A stretch of DNA of 44,543 bases from Caballeronia sordidicola (GCF_000729995.1 NZ_JNFG01000047.1:1-44543), one strand, 5' to 3'; counted from the first letter of the stretch, positions 8,344 through 17,533 are shown. Numbers and translations: made by a program. The notes: a model not told the origin generated them from the sequence alone.

Positions 8344-9591
8344 CTATGCCGGGACGTCTTCGGCCAGCGTGCGCCCGCGCGTTTCGGGCAGCATCATGAC
8401 GCTGACGGCGACGATCGAATAAGCAAAAACAGCGTCCACACCGATCGCGAATCCAAGTGAATACTGCGCGGCCAGATGTCCGACCATCACAGGGAATCCC
8501 GCCGACACGACCCGGCCGAAGTTGTAGCAAAACCCCACCCCTGTACCGCGTGTGCCGCGTGGATAGAGTTCGTTGAACAGCGCGCCCATGCTGGCCGGAA
8601 TGCCGGCAGCGAAAAATCCGAGCGGGAAGCCGAGCGCGAGCATCGCGTGATTGGAGAGCGGCACGAACAGGTAGACGATGACTGTGCCCACGCAGCAAAC
8701 GGAGAACAGCAGGATGGTCTGACGGCGCCCGATGCGGTCGAGCAACTGCGACGCGGCCAGGCAACCGAAGAAAAATGCCGCGATGATCACCGCCAGATAA
8801 CCGCCGGTATTGAGCACCGAAAGATGCCGCTCGGTCGTCAGGTAGGTCGGCAGCCAGGTGGTGAGGGCTGAGTAGCCGCCATGTGCGCCCACGCCCAGCA
8901 GGCCGCCGATCAGCGTCATGCGGATCACGTCGGGCGCGAAGATCGACAGAAGCGGTGTGCGTTCCTTCCCGGTCTTCAGTCCCGCTTCCTTGCGCGGGGG
9001 TGCAACGGGTTCCTTCACATTGCGGCGAATGTAGATGATCAGGAGCGCAGGCAAGATGCCGATGCCGAACATCACCCGCCAGCCGATATCGGGCGACATG
9101 AACGAAAACACGGTCGCGTAAAGCAGCACGGCTGCGGCCCAGCCGACGGCCCACGCGCTTTGTACGGCGCCCATCGCCTTGCCGCGATGCTCGTTGCGGA
9201 TAGTCTCGGCCATCAGCACCGCGCCCGCTGCCCATTCGCCGCCGAAGCCAAAGCCCTGCAGCGCCTTCAGCACGATGAACTGCGGATAATTCTGTGCGAA
9301 TGCCGACAGCAATGTGAAGACGGAGAAAAAGATTACGGTGACCTGCAAGATTTTCACACGGCCGTAACGGTCCGCCGCTGCGCCGCAAATCCATCCACCC
9401 AGTGCCGACGCTACCAGCGTGACGCCGCTCACCAGACCAGCCTGCGTTTTGCTGATGCCCCATTCCGCAATGATCGCGGGGATAACGAGACTGAACATCT
9501 GGACGTCGAGAGCGTCGAGCGCCCAACCGCCGAAACATGCCCAGAACGTGTATCGCTCGCCTTTAGAAACCTGCCGGTACCAGGAAAACAT
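8344..9591 (-). CDS. MFS carrier, aromatic-acid/sialate:H+ symporter type
   Basis: A 415-residue carrier with twelve predicted membrane helices. The GGWALDALDVQMFS segment in helix one and the GGEWAAGAVLMAE motif in helix five are typical of organic-acid:proton symporters (AAHS/SHS groups). The DRYGRVK motif lies between helices two and three. Substrates in these groups are aromatic acids, sialate, lactate and similar anions. First gene of an operon with the amidohydrolase. An AT-rich 16-bp palindrome is centred about 88 bases upstream. Confidence 0.88.
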   Translation of the reverse strand: MFSWYRQVSKGERYTFWACFGGWALDALDVQMFSLVIPAIIAEWGISKTQAGLVSGVTLVASALGGWICGAAADRYGRVKILQVTVIFFSVFTLLSAFAQNYPQFIVLKALQGFGFGGEWAAGAVLMAETIRNEHRGKAMGAVQSAWAVGWAAAVLLYATVFSFMSPDIGWRVMFGIGILPALLIIYIRRNVKEPVAPPRKEAGLKTGKERTPLLSIFAPDVIRMTLIGGLLGVGAHGGYSALTTWLPTYLTTERHLSVLNTGGYLAVIIAAFFFGCLAASQLLDRIGRRQTILLFSVCCVGTVIVYLFVPLSNHAMLALGFPLGFFAAGIPASMGALFNELYPRGTRGTGVGFCYNFGRVVSAGFPVMVGHLAAQYSLGFAIGVDAVFAYSIVAVSVMMLPETRGRTLAEDVPA

Positions 9592-9941
9592 CGAGTCTCC
9601 GTGCGTCTTTTGTCTTGCTTGCTTGAATGAATGAGGCGAGCTGAGATTGATGAATGGTCAACCAATCGTTAAAACATATATATGTTTATATGAATTGCGT
9701 GTTCGTGGGATAGGTGTTTACCCCTTTATTGGCAAATGGACGCTCAGACTTTAGATGGTGTTTTTGACGGTCTGCACGTTGTGCTCGGCGTGGATCGCGC
9801 GATCTCTACCAGCTTGCCGACGGTATCGTGGTCCATGCGAAAGACCGGCCGTGGCTCCAGGTTTAATCGCCTTAATGGATCTATGAATGGTGCCAGCCGC
9901 ATTTTATTCTTATAACTGACCTTACAAGCCAGCGACCTAAC
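9592..9941. other. 350-base intergenic region holding the carrier promoter
   Basis: Between the divergent carrier and GNAT genes. It holds the palindrome at 9672-9687. The minus strand of 9744-9959 is open, but the translation matches no family I recognise and has no ribosome binding site. No terminator is visible. Confidence 0.6.
9672..9687. promoter_or_regulatory. palindrome AAACATATATATGTTT upstream of the MFS carrier operon (copy 2)
   Basis: A perfect 16-bp palindrome whose central 14 bases are identical to the site before the chemoreceptor. It lies 81 bases upstream of the carrier start codon, where a promoter is expected. The repeated use of one symmetrical site before two genes of the same neighbourhood is the main evidence for an operator. 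Confidence 0.65.
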
Positions 9942-10403
9942 ATGACCGAAGCCATTCACGTACGCCCCGTTGTGTTATCCGATTTCCCCGCATGGAAGCC
10001 CCTCTGGGATGGCTACAACGCCTTTTACGATCGCCACGGCGACACCGCGTTAGCGCCTGAGATCACCCGCATGACGTGGTCCCGCTTCTTCGATGTCTAC
10101 GAGCCCATGAATGCACTGGTGGCGGAAAGCGCGGGAGAGCTTGTCGGCTTGGCGCACTTTCTTTTTCATCGGAGCACGATCCAACTGGGGCCGAGTTGTT
10201 ATCTGCAGGACCTGTTTACTGCTAAGGGCGCCAGAGGAAAAGGAGTTGGCCGCAAGCTGATCGAGGAGGTTTATCGACACGCGCAGACATCAGGTGTGGA
10301 ACGCGTGTATTGGCACACGCGAGAGACCAACACCACGGCGATGCAACTCTACGATAAGGTCGGCGAGAAGCAAGGTTCCGTGGTCTATCGCAAGCCGCGA
10401 TGA
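9942..10403 (+). CDS. GNAT-family N-acetyltransferase
   Basis: A 153-residue GNAT protein with the order expected of the family: IHVRPVVLSDFPAWKPLW at the N terminus, a strand GELVGLAHFLFH, then CYLQDLFTAKGARGKGVGRK carrying the acetyl-CoA loop at about 84-103. The ending NTTAMQLYDKVG is the usual last helix and strand. Similar proteins are annotated as acetyltransferases of unknown acceptor. No clear Shine-Dalgarno is visible, so the start is less certain. It is convergent with the DinB gene, with 13 bases between the stops. Confidence 0.85.
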   Translation: MTEAIHVRPVVLSDFPAWKPLWDGYNAFYDRHGDTALAPEITRMTWSRFFDVYEPMNALVAESAGELVGLAHFLFHRSTIQLGPSCYLQDLFTAKGARGKGVGRKLIEEVYRHAQTSGVERVYWHTRETNTTAMQLYDKVGEKQGSVVYRKPR

Positions 10404-10416
10404 GGCCCGCTGTCGC

Positions 10417-10938
10417 TCAAGCAAGCCCCTTCTCCGCGAGACGCTGGTAAAAAAGCAAGTCAAGTTCCGGTGCGCGTCCTGCCAGACCGGTCAACAGCGC
10501 ATGCACTTGGCCACGGTGATGCGTCTGGTGATTGAACCAGTGCGCCAGTGCAGGCGCGAGAGGTTGCTCGATTACGTCCGGCGTGGAGACACGCCGGTAC
10601 GTGATCGCACCTTCCATCGAAGCATCGTCAAGTCCTGTTACGTACCGCACGATCCGCGCGTCCTCCATCTCACGCGCATGGCGCAGCGACTCAAGTTCCG
10701 CGAACAGGATCGCATCGAGCCGATCAGGTGAATCCCCCTCGCCGGTGAAGCGAAACATCCATACGCGGTCGGTTACGAGCAAGTGGTTGAGCGTGCCATG
10801 AACCGACCTGAAAAACGCGCCGCGATCCGCTCGATAATCGGCGTCGCTCAAGGAGGCGGCTGCATCGAAGAGCCGGGTATTTGCCCAGGCGTTGTAGCGC
10901 GCGAATGTATCGAAGTGCTGTTTGAACAATCCCTGCAT
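10417..10938 (-). CDS. DinB-family protein, putative metal-dependent enzyme
   Basis: A 173-residue four-helix-bundle protein of the DinB/YfiT superfamily. The metal-binding histidines appear in SVHGTLNHLLVTDRVW and in HWFNHQTHHRGQ. Family members with all three histidines are often metal-dependent thiol transferases (bacillithiol or mycothiol type); in proteobacteria the substrate is unknown. The ATG at 10938 has a near-perfect AAGGAGG six bases upstream, so the in-frame ATG at 10959 was rejected. A strong sigma-70-like promoter on this strand lies at 10979-11006, in the region shared with the divergent citrate synthase gene. Confidence 0.88.
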   Translation of the reverse strand: MQGLFKQHFDTFARYNAWANTRLFDAAASLSDADYRADRGAFFRSVHGTLNHLLVTDRVWMFRFTGEGDSPDRLDAILFAELESLRHAREMEDARIVRYVTGLDDASMEGAITYRRVSTPDVIEQPLAPALAHWFNHQTHHRGQVHALLTGLAGRAPELDLLFYQRLAEKGLA

Positions 10939-10978
10939 GTCGTCCTCCTTGCGGCTCAAAAACGTTCGTAACGTACGG

Positions 10979-11006
10979 ATATTAATATTGATAAAGTTGA
11001 CGTCAA
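10979..11006 (-). promoter_or_regulatory. promoter of the DinB gene with a palindromic -35 element
   Basis: Reading leftward, the -35 box TTGACG (11006-11001) and the -10 box TAATAT (10984-10979) are 16 bases apart. The -35 is half of the perfect palindrome TTGACGTCAA (10997-11006), which also offers TTGACG to the opposite strand facing the citrate synthase gene. Further TTGAT/ATCAA half-sites surround it at 10988, 11009 and 11021. Confidence 0.6.
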
Positions 11007-11037
11007 TCTTGATTCAATTCATCAATGTGAGACTCCC

Positions 11038-12198
11038 ATGGCATGGATCACGGCGGCCGAGGCCTTGAGCGTATTGAACGTCCGCGCGCAGACGCTGTAT
11101 GCGAACGTGAGCCGTGGAAAGATCCGCGCGAAACCAGACAAGACGGACCCTCGCCGCAGCCTTTATCACGGTGATGATGTAGCGCGAATGGCAGAGCGCC
11201 GTAGCGGACAGCGCAAGGTCGAGAAGGTCGCGGCGCAGACCATCGACTGGGGCGATCCCGTTTTGCCGTCTGCTGTCTCGACGGTGTCGAACGGAAAGCT
11301 TTGGTATCGCGGGCAGGATGCAATCGAGCTTGCAAACACGGCGTCGTTTGAGGAAGTAACCGGGCTGTTATGGGAGACCGATGCGGTTCGGATTGAGCCG
11401 AAAATCACGCGCAAGGCCGCCGACGCCGACGATCCTTTGACCGCGAGTCTCGTCGCATTGGCCCGGCGCAGCGCGCGTGATTTGCCATCGCGTGGACGCA
11501 CTCCTGCCGTGCTGCGAGATGAGGCCGCCAGCGTGCTTTCGACGCTTGCTCAAGCCATCCTTGGCAGTACAGCTTCTTCGCGCGCGGGACGCACATTGAG
11601 CGAGCGGCTGGCGGTATCGTGGGGACGCAGCGAGGCGGAAGACGCGATCCGGCGCGCCCTCGTTTTACTCGCCGATCATGAACTGAATGCATCGACCTTC
11701 GCGACACGCGTCACCGTCTCCACCGGCGCTTCGTTATCGGCTGGCGTGCTGGCAGGCCTTGCTACCCTCACTGGACCGTTGCATGGAGGCGCATCGTCGT
11801 CGGTTTGCGCGCTGATCGAGTTGGCAACGGCTATTGGTTCGGAGGCGGCCGTGCGTAACTGGCTGGCGCAAGGCCGCGTGTTTCCGGCATTCGGTCATCC
11901 GCTATACGCCGATGGAGACCCCAGGGCGAGCGCTCTGCTCAGCACGATGACCGTGCCGCCGCTTTACGCGGAACTTGCCGCGTGCGTGGAGAGGGCGGTT
12001 GGCGAGCGGCCGAACGTGGATTTCGCGCTGGCGGTTCTTGCCGCTGCTTTCGATCTGCCGGCGCATGCGCCGTTGTCGCTATTCGCGCTTGCACGCTGCG
12101 CAGGCTGGCTTGCTCACGCGTTGGAGCAAGGGCTAACAGGTCGTTTGATCCGGCCTCGCGCACGTTATGTCGGGCTACAACCGAAGCTCGCGGAGTAA
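11038..12198 (+). CDS. citrate synthase-family protein with N-terminal HTH
   Basis: A 386-residue protein. Residues 1 to about 55 form a MerR/excisionase-like winged helix (WITAAEALSVLNVRAQTLYA). Residues 75-380 form a citrate synthase domain. All three catalytic residues are visible: H249 in PLHGGASSS, H287 in AFGHPLYADGD and D328 in NVDFALAVL, so enzyme activity is plausible. Citrate synthases condense acetyl-CoA or propionyl-CoA with oxaloacetate. The family of HTH-citrate synthases is known in proteobacteria, but its substrate and any DNA target are not established to my knowledge. The domain is shorter than the roughly 430 residues of GltA. Divergent from the DinB gene over a palindrome-rich spacer. 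Confidence 0.88.
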   Translation: MAWITAAEALSVLNVRAQTLYANVSRGKIRAKPDKTDPRRSLYHGDDVARMAERRSGQRKVEKVAAQTIDWGDPVLPSAVSTVSNGKLWYRGQDAIELANTASFEEVTGLLWETDAVRIEPKITRKAADADDPLTASLVALARRSARDLPSRGRTPAVLRDEAASVLSTLAQAILGSTASSRAGRTLSERLAVSWGRSEAEDAIRRALVLLADHELNASTFATRVTVSTGASLSAGVLAGLATLTGPLHGGASSSVCALIELATAIGSEAAVRNWLAQGRVFPAFGHPLYADGDPRASALLSTMTVPPLYAELAACVERAVGERPNVDFALAVLAAAFDLPAHAPLSLFALARCAGWLAHALEQGLTGRLIRPRARYVGLQPKLAE

Positions 12199-12223
12199 TT
12201 CCGTCCGAGCAGCAAAACAAACA

Positions 12224-13231
12224 TCAAGCATCCAGGTCGATGGCGACTTTTCCGAAGTGCGCGGCGCTTTCAAGGAAGCGGTAAGCATCGACGGTGTGCT
12301 CGAAGCCGAAGGTCCGGTCGATCACCGGCTTGATGCCGGTCGTGGCGATTGCGCGCACGGCGTCGGCGAGATTCGCCGTCGACCCCGTGTTGCTGCCCAC
12401 AATATTAAGCGTCTTCAGATTGATGGGCAGGATAGGGATGGAGAGTTCCATCCCGCCCACGAAACCCACCACGAAGATCGTCCCCGCCACCGCGGCCGCG
12501 TTAAGAGAGCGCGCGAAAGTCGGCGCACCGATCGTCTCGACAATCAGGTCCGCGCCCGAACCGCCGGTCGCTGCGAGCACCGCTTCGTCCCAGGCGGGTG
12601 TCGTTTGATAGTTGATCGTCACGTCGGCGCCGAGCGAACGCGCGCGGTCGAGCTTTTCATCTGATGACGACGAGATAATCACGCGCGCGCCCGCCGCCTT
12701 GGCGAACTGCAGTGCGAACAGGCTGACGCCGCCTGTGCCCAGCAGCATGACTGTCGAACCCGGGCGGACACGTCCGATGACGATGGCGTTCCATGCAGTC
12801 GTGGCGGCTATCGGCAGCGTGGCGGCTTCTATAAACGAAAGCTGCTCGGGGATTCGGACCAGCGACGTCGCGGGGACGACCGCGTAGTCGGCGAGCGAGC
12901 CCGGCATGGTCACGCCCCGCAGGCGCAGGGTGCTCGCCGCGGTCAACGGCCCCGCCGACCAGTCGACCATCAGGCCGGGGACCACTCTGTCGCCCGCTTT
13001 CCAGCCCTCCACGCCGCTGCCGGCCTCCACGATCTCACCCGCGCCGTCCGTTCCGGGGATGAACGGCATGCTCCTGTCGCCGAACCGTCCCCATGCGACC
13101 ATCAGGTCGAGATAGTTCAGGCTCGCCGCGCGCAGGCGGATCAGTACCTCATCAGGCTTCGGCCGGGGTGTCGGGGCTTCGACACGCTTTAACGCGTCGA
13201 GTGAGGCAGAGCTCAGGTGGAAGGCACGCAT
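12224..13231 (-). CDS. zinc-free MDR-family NAD(P)-dependent oxidoreductase
   Basis: A 335-residue medium-chain dehydrogenase/reductase. The GroES-like domain (about 1-120) has ASLNYLDLMVAWG and PFIPGTDGAGEIVEAGSG. The Rossmann domain has VMLLGTGGVSLFALQFAK at about 155-172. The cysteine and histidine ligands of zinc alcohol dehydrogenases are missing where expected, which points to a quinone-oxidoreductase-like enzyme. The start at 13231 is supported by GGAGA upstream, and the longer frame from 13279 adds unrelated residues. It is divergent from a LysR gene 103 bases away, the usual arrangement for LysR control. Confidence 0.88.
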   Translation of the reverse strand: MRAFHLSSASLDALKRVEAPTPRPKPDEVLIRLRAASLNYLDLMVAWGRFGDRSMPFIPGTDGAGEIVEAGSGVEGWKAGDRVVPGLMVDWSAGPLTAASTLRLRGVTMPGSLADYAVVPATSLVRIPEQLSFIEAATLPIAATTAWNAIVIGRVRPGSTVMLLGTGGVSLFALQFAKAAGARVIISSSSDEKLDRARSLGADVTINYQTTPAWDEAVLAATGGSGADLIVETIGAPTFARSLNAAAVAGTIFVVGFVGGMELSIPILPINLKTLNIVGSNTGSTANLADAVRAIATTGIKPVIDRTFGFEHTVDAYRFLESAAHFGKVAIDLDA

Positions 13232-13334
13232 GGCAATCTCCAATAAGAACCGTGATGCAATGGAGAAAATAGTAACCATGCCCTGACGCTATAATTCATC
13301 TCGAAAACATAACACTACTGCGTGTGGTGCATCA

Positions 13335-14249
13335 ATGGATAGCGTGGAAGCAGACCAGGCAGCGGCGTTTCTGGCTGTTGTCGAATCGGGGAGCTTTTCG
13401 GCTGCCGGCCGCAAACTGGGTCGCGATGGCTCGGTCATGTCGCGACGCGTTGCGGCACTCGAGGTGCGTTTGGGGATCCGGCTGCTTGAGCGCTCGACGC
13501 GCCGTGTATCGCCGACTGAAGCCGGGATCCGTTTCCGGGACCGGATGCGCGATGCAATGGAGATGGTGCGTGCCGCCGAGGACGAGGCGCGCGCGCTGGC
13601 CGTTTCGCCCACCGGCCTTCTGCGGCTTACGCTACCCGTCACGTTCGGGCGCATGTGGATTGCGCCGCGGATGCCGGAGTTTCTTGCGCGGTATCCATCG
13701 ATTCGCGTCGAGGCCCTGTACGCCGATAGATACACCGACCTGATAGACGAAGGATTCGATGCCGGAGTCCGGGTGGGCGAGCTCAATGACAGCCGGCTGA
13801 TCGGCCGCCGCCTTGCCATGAGCCGCCGGCTTCTTTGCGCGGCACCCTCTTATCTGGACCGCCGGTCAGCGTTGAAAGAGCCGGACGACCTGCTGCGTCA
13901 CGACTGCATTTGCTTCACGCGGCTGACGACACATCCGTCCTGGCATCTGCATCGCGATGGCAAAAATCGCACGGTCAGGATCAGGGGACGGATGGAAACA
14001 GACGACGCCGAAGCCGTTGTCCAGGCGGCGCTAGCGGGCACGGGCATCATCATGGCGGCCGACTGGCTGGTGGCGCGCGAACTGGCCGACGGCCGGCTCG
14101 TGCCGGTACTGACGGACTGGACGGTCGCCGGAGAGTCGGGGGTCAGCGTGGTCCGGCCTTCCGTACAACATGAGCCGGCGAAGACCCGCGCGTTTGTGGA
14201 TTGGGTGGTCGGGGTCTTCGCCGACCGACCGTGGCAGGAGCCACGGTAG
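13335..14249 (+). CDS. LysR-family regulator
   Basis: A 304-residue LysR-type regulator. The winged helix is at about 8-67 (FLAVVESGSFSAAGRKLG, then VAALEVRLGIRLLERSTRRV). The effector domain covers 92-295 (GLLRLTLPVTFGRMWIAP). The N-terminal pattern places it with the large CrgA/AaeR-like group. It is divergent from the MDR oxidoreductase gene, whose expression it probably controls. The inducer is unknown. Confidence 0.9.
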   Translation: MDSVEADQAAAFLAVVESGSFSAAGRKLGRDGSVMSRRVAALEVRLGIRLLERSTRRVSPTEAGIRFRDRMRDAMEMVRAAEDEARALAVSPTGLLRLTLPVTFGRMWIAPRMPEFLARYPSIRVEALYADRYTDLIDEGFDAGVRVGELNDSRLIGRRLAMSRRLLCAAPSYLDRRSALKEPDDLLRHDCICFTRLTTHPSWHLHRDGKNRTVRIRGRMETDDAEAVVQAALAGTGIIMAADWLVARELADGRLVPVLTDWTVAGESGVSVVRPSVQHEPAKTRAFVDWVVGVFADRPWQEPR

Positions 14250-14329
14250 CCGACTGCAGGGCATGCAGGTTGCAACCCGTGCCCGCGCTCAACGCTGGTT
14301 TCTCAGACCTTCGCTCGCCCCATCCCGGT

Positions 14330-14614
14330 TCACGCTGCCGTTCGTTTCAGTACGTTCGGCCGTGCGCGCTTGGCCAGATCCTGTAACAAGCGCTGCACGC
14401 GGTGTTGTTGCACGGCCACTAGATTGTTCTCATTGACCAGGGCGTGAATCCGGCTTTCCCAGTACCCCTGGTCCATGCCGTGGACGGGTCCAGCCGTGCT
14501 GGCGCGCACGACCGACCTGACCATGCGCTCGATGTGATCAAGCTGGCGATCCGCTACACTCGCGGGCATCAAGTTGCCGGGATTAGGCGACGGTGCTTTC
14601 TTTAAAGCGCTCAT
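14330..14614 (-). CDS. small protein of unknown function
   Basis: A 94-residue basic protein, rich in arginine and predicted mostly helical, with a conserved-looking core YWESRIHALVNENNLVAVQQ and following RVQRLLQDLAKRARP. I do not recognise a named domain. The open frame extends to 14734, but the ATG at 14614 begins the part that looks protein-like; neither start has a convincing ribosome binding site. It lies between the LysR stop and the start of the AraC gene and points against both. Confidence 0.55.
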   Translation of the reverse strand: MSALKKAPSPNPGNLMPASVADRQLDHIERMVRSVVRASTAGPVHGMDQGYWESRIHALVNENNLVAVQQHRVQRLLQDLAKRARPNVLKRTAA

Positions 14615-14989
14615 TTTGCTGATATCTCGTCGTGCTTCGCTGAGTTGTCTCAGGAAGCGTGCTGCGATTATTTTGTCCGGGCATCGCCCATCGGACCGCT
14701 CGTCCTGCCAACGCAAAGCAAATGCAAATGCCAAGGCGCTGTATGAGCGTGGCGGTATCGTTCCCCGTTACCGCCGCCTTTTGATGGGAAGAGCCTGCGT
14801 TTCCCGCTTGCAATGCCGTAAACCAGACATTGCCTCTCACGATGCGGGATGGACAGCGAAGTTATTGATCAGAAGATATCGCACTGTTTTAGGCAGGCTT
14901 TACCCTATGTCTCAATTTTCAAAATAAATCGATCACTGCGACCCGGGCCGGATGAATCGGCTTTTTTGGGGCGCCATCAGGTAGGAATA

Positions 14990-16054
14990 ATGGCTTCGTA
15001 TACCCGTCAAGACGGGCTCGCTCACGCTGAAGTCCCGGATGCCGGCATCGCCCGCAGCAGTTTCAGCACGTACGCTTCCGAGGTGGACCAGCAGCTGCTC
15101 GCCTGGCGCGACCGGGTGGGGCACGTCGTGGATGTCCTGCCCTCGAAGGCGCAGATCGCAGGCGGCTTTAGCGGACGTATCGACCGGTATGCGGTGGGCG
15201 ACCTTGTCTTCACAGACTCGGAGACTGACGCCATGTCGCTGGAACGCTCGGTCGCGAGAGTGTCCACCGACGTGCGGCGCAACTATGTTTTCCACATCTT
15301 CGTGCAGGGCGAGGTCGATACGGGCGTGAGCATGCAGAAGAAACGCAGCGCCCCGAATTCGGTTCAGGGAATAGTCGTTTTCGACATGGACCAGCCGTTT
15401 CGAGTCCAGCGGTCTGCGTGCCAGGTGTTGACGATGTTCGTGCCGCGAGCGACTGTTGAGGCCACGTTCCCGGACGCCGATTCAATTCACGGCCGCGTGC
15501 TGGAGCACGGCGCGCCGCTGACCCAGCTGGCGACGAATCACGCGTTGGCGCTGAGCCGCGACCTGGCCGCAATGAGTGCGGCGCAGGCAGCGCGCGAGAT
15601 GGAGGCCGGCGCGCAACTGCTGCTCGCAGCTTTTCGCAAGCAGGCAAGGCTGAGTGGCGACGCCCGCGCGGCCGTGCAGGCGGCCGTGATGAGCCAGGTG
15701 CGACGGTACGTTGAAGCAAATCTCAACCAGCCGGAGCTTTCTCCTTCCAGCGTGGTGGATGCATTGCAGTTGAAGCGCGCCACGATCTACCGCTGGTTCG
15801 AGCATGAAGGCGGACTGGGCGCGTATATCCGCAATCGCCGTTTGCGCGAGGCGGCCGACGAACTGGTCCGTTTCCCGCACCTTCAGGTTATCGATATTGC
15901 CTTCGGGCTGGGGTTTAACAGCGCATCGGATTTCACGCGCGCGTTTCGCCGCGCCTACGGCATGAGTCCACAAGATGCGCGTGCTCGCGCGCTCGAGCTG
16001 CAGCAAGCGAGCAAGGCGGAGTTGATGTCGTCGTACGGGCCCGGCGGCAGATAG
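14990..16054 (+). CDS. AraC-family regulator with AraC-like ligand domain
   Basis: A 354-residue regulator. Residues of about 40-200 form a cupin-like AraC-binding domain (YVFHIFVQGEVDTGV, IVVFDMDQPFRV). The C terminus carries the double AraC helix-turn-helix at about 235-330, with VVDALQLKRATIYRWFE as the first and IDIAFGLGFNSASDFTRAFR as the second. The start at 14990 follows TAGGAATA closely; an upstream frame from 14849 is not family-like. It is convergent with an MHS-type carrier gene that it may regulate. Confidence 0.88.
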   Translation: MASYTRQDGLAHAEVPDAGIARSSFSTYASEVDQQLLAWRDRVGHVVDVLPSKAQIAGGFSGRIDRYAVGDLVFTDSETDAMSLERSVARVSTDVRRNYVFHIFVQGEVDTGVSMQKKRSAPNSVQGIVVFDMDQPFRVQRSACQVLTMFVPRATVEATFPDADSIHGRVLEHGAPLTQLATNHALALSRDLAAMSAAQAAREMEAGAQLLLAAFRKQARLSGDARAAVQAAVMSQVRRYVEANLNQPELSPSSVVDALQLKRATIYRWFEHEGGLGAYIRNRRLREAADELVRFPHLQVIDIAFGLGFNSASDFTRAFRRAYGMSPQDARARALELQQASKAELMSSYGPGGR

Positions 16055-16062
16055 CGTGGTAT

Positions 16063-16079
16063 CCGGCCTGATTGGCCGG
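16063..16079. terminator. hairpin between convergent genes
   Basis: CCGGCC-TGATT-GGCCGG, a perfect six-base stem between the AraC stop (16054) and the MFS stop (16093). It is placed like a bidirectional terminator, although no long U tract follows on either side. Confidence 0.4.
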
Positions 16080-16092
16080 TTCAATCACCCGG

Positions 16093-17433
16093 TCAGTCGA
16101 GCGCCCTTTCCGGGAAGCGCTGAAGGGCAAAAAGCGTGATGCAGGTGGCGGCGATCAGATACCACGCGGGCATCATCGGATTGCCGGTCACAGCGATCAG
16201 CCACGTGACGATGAGCGGCGAAAAACCGCCGAAAATCGCCACGCCGAAGCTGTACATGATAGACAGCGCGGCGGCGCGATGCTGGGGCGGAAAAGCCTCC
16301 AGCATCATCACCGTGCTCGCGCCAGCATTGCTGAGCGCGACGGCCACATACCCGAGGATGATCAGTAGCGCGGTGACATTGCCCACGCCCATTTTCAAGC
16401 CGAGGAAGGCCGGATAAGTCAGCGCAAGGCATACCACGAGCGCCAGGTACTGGATGGGTTTGCGCCGTTTTTGCCGATCGGCGATCCGGGCTACCAGCGG
16501 GTTCACCACCAGGATCACGAGACCGGACAGGCTGGCGGTCAGCAGGCTGATGACCGGGGGGCGATGCAACGTCCGCACCAGGTAGCTCGGCATGTAGAAC
16601 ACGGTGATATAGATACCGATCGACGGCGCGGCCATCATCAATGTTCCGTATATGAGCGTGCGAGCGTGCTCCGAGAACAGGGTCGCAAGCCGGGGCCGCT
16701 TGGGTGCCTCAATGACAACCGAAGGCATGCGCCGGCGCAGATACCAGCCGACAGGGCCGATCAACCCACCGAGCACAAACGGAATCCGCCATCCCCATTC
16801 GTGCATGTCGGCCGGCGAGAGTAAGGCGGTCGTAATTGCACCGACCATCGCAGCGGCAAATGCCGCCGCGCCCTGGCTCGCGCCACGCCAGCTGGTGAGA
16901 TAACAGCGGCGGTTGCGCGGTACAGACTCCATTAGCACGGCTGATGCCGGCCCGATCTCGCCTCCTGCCGCGAACCCCTGCATGAGTCGCGCGAGAACCA
17001 TCAGCACGGTAGCAGCCGGACCAATGGAGGCGACCGTAGGCAGGCCGGCGATCAGCCACGTGCCGAGTGTCATGAATGCGAGCGACCAGGTCATGCCGGC
17101 TTTGCGGCCCCGGCTGCTGCTGATCTGCCCGATGATGACAGCCCCGAGCGGACGCATCACGAAGCCTGCACCAAAGGTGGCCAGCGACAGCAGCAGAGAA
17201 GACAGCGGGTTGTGCGAAGGAAAGAAAAGTTGGCCGATGATGACCGCGGAGAAGCTGTAGACCGTGAAGTCGTACGCGACAAACGCGTTACCGATGATGG
17301 TAGCCAGGACGACGCGGGCGGGTCTTGCTTTTGGGGCTTGAGTCAGGTGGTCTGCTGCGGGGTACATGGGTGCGGTCTGGGGGGCGGCGGCGCTTGTGCC
17401 GATATGCGTGGTCGCTATTGTTGGCTTGGGCAA
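16093..17433 (-). CDS. MFS carrier, metabolite:H+ symporter (MHS) type
   Basis: A 446-residue carrier with twelve predicted helices. The start of helix one, NAFVAYDFTVYSFSAVIIG, and the ARLMQGFAAGGEIGPASAVL motif in helices four and five are typical of the MHS group (citrate, proline/betaine, shikimate and ketoglutarate carriers). The first 40 residues are polar and variable. The longest frame begins with a TTG at 17433; an ATG at 17367 would remove 22 residues, and neither has a good ribosome binding site. It is convergent with the AraC regulator, and the substrate is unknown. Confidence 0.85.
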   Translation of the reverse strand: MPKPTIATTHIGTSAAAPQTAPMYPAADHLTQAPKARPARVVLATIIGNAFVAYDFTVYSFSAVIIGQLFFPSHNPLSSLLLSLATFGAGFVMRPLGAVIIGQISSSRGRKAGMTWSLAFMTLGTWLIAGLPTVASIGPAATVLMVLARLMQGFAAGGEIGPASAVLMESVPRNRRCYLTSWRGASQGAAAFAAAMVGAITTALLSPADMHEWGWRIPFVLGGLIGPVGWYLRRRMPSVVIEAPKRPRLATLFSEHARTLIYGTLMMAAPSIGIYITVFYMPSYLVRTLHRPPVISLLTASLSGLVILVVNPLVARIADRQKRRKPIQYLALVVCLALTYPAFLGLKMGVGNVTALLIILGYVAVALSNAGASTVMMLEAFPPQHRAAALSIMYSFGVAIFGGFSPLIVTWLIAVTGNPMMPAWYLIAATCITLFALQRFPERALD

Positions 17434-17533
17434 TGCCCGCGGAATGATAAGGCAACCGGAAAACTCTCGCTTGAAGCCGAATCGCTGCGGGTTTCGTGCA
17501 ATGCCGGCGGCCCCCAGACCACCGGCGCCACCC

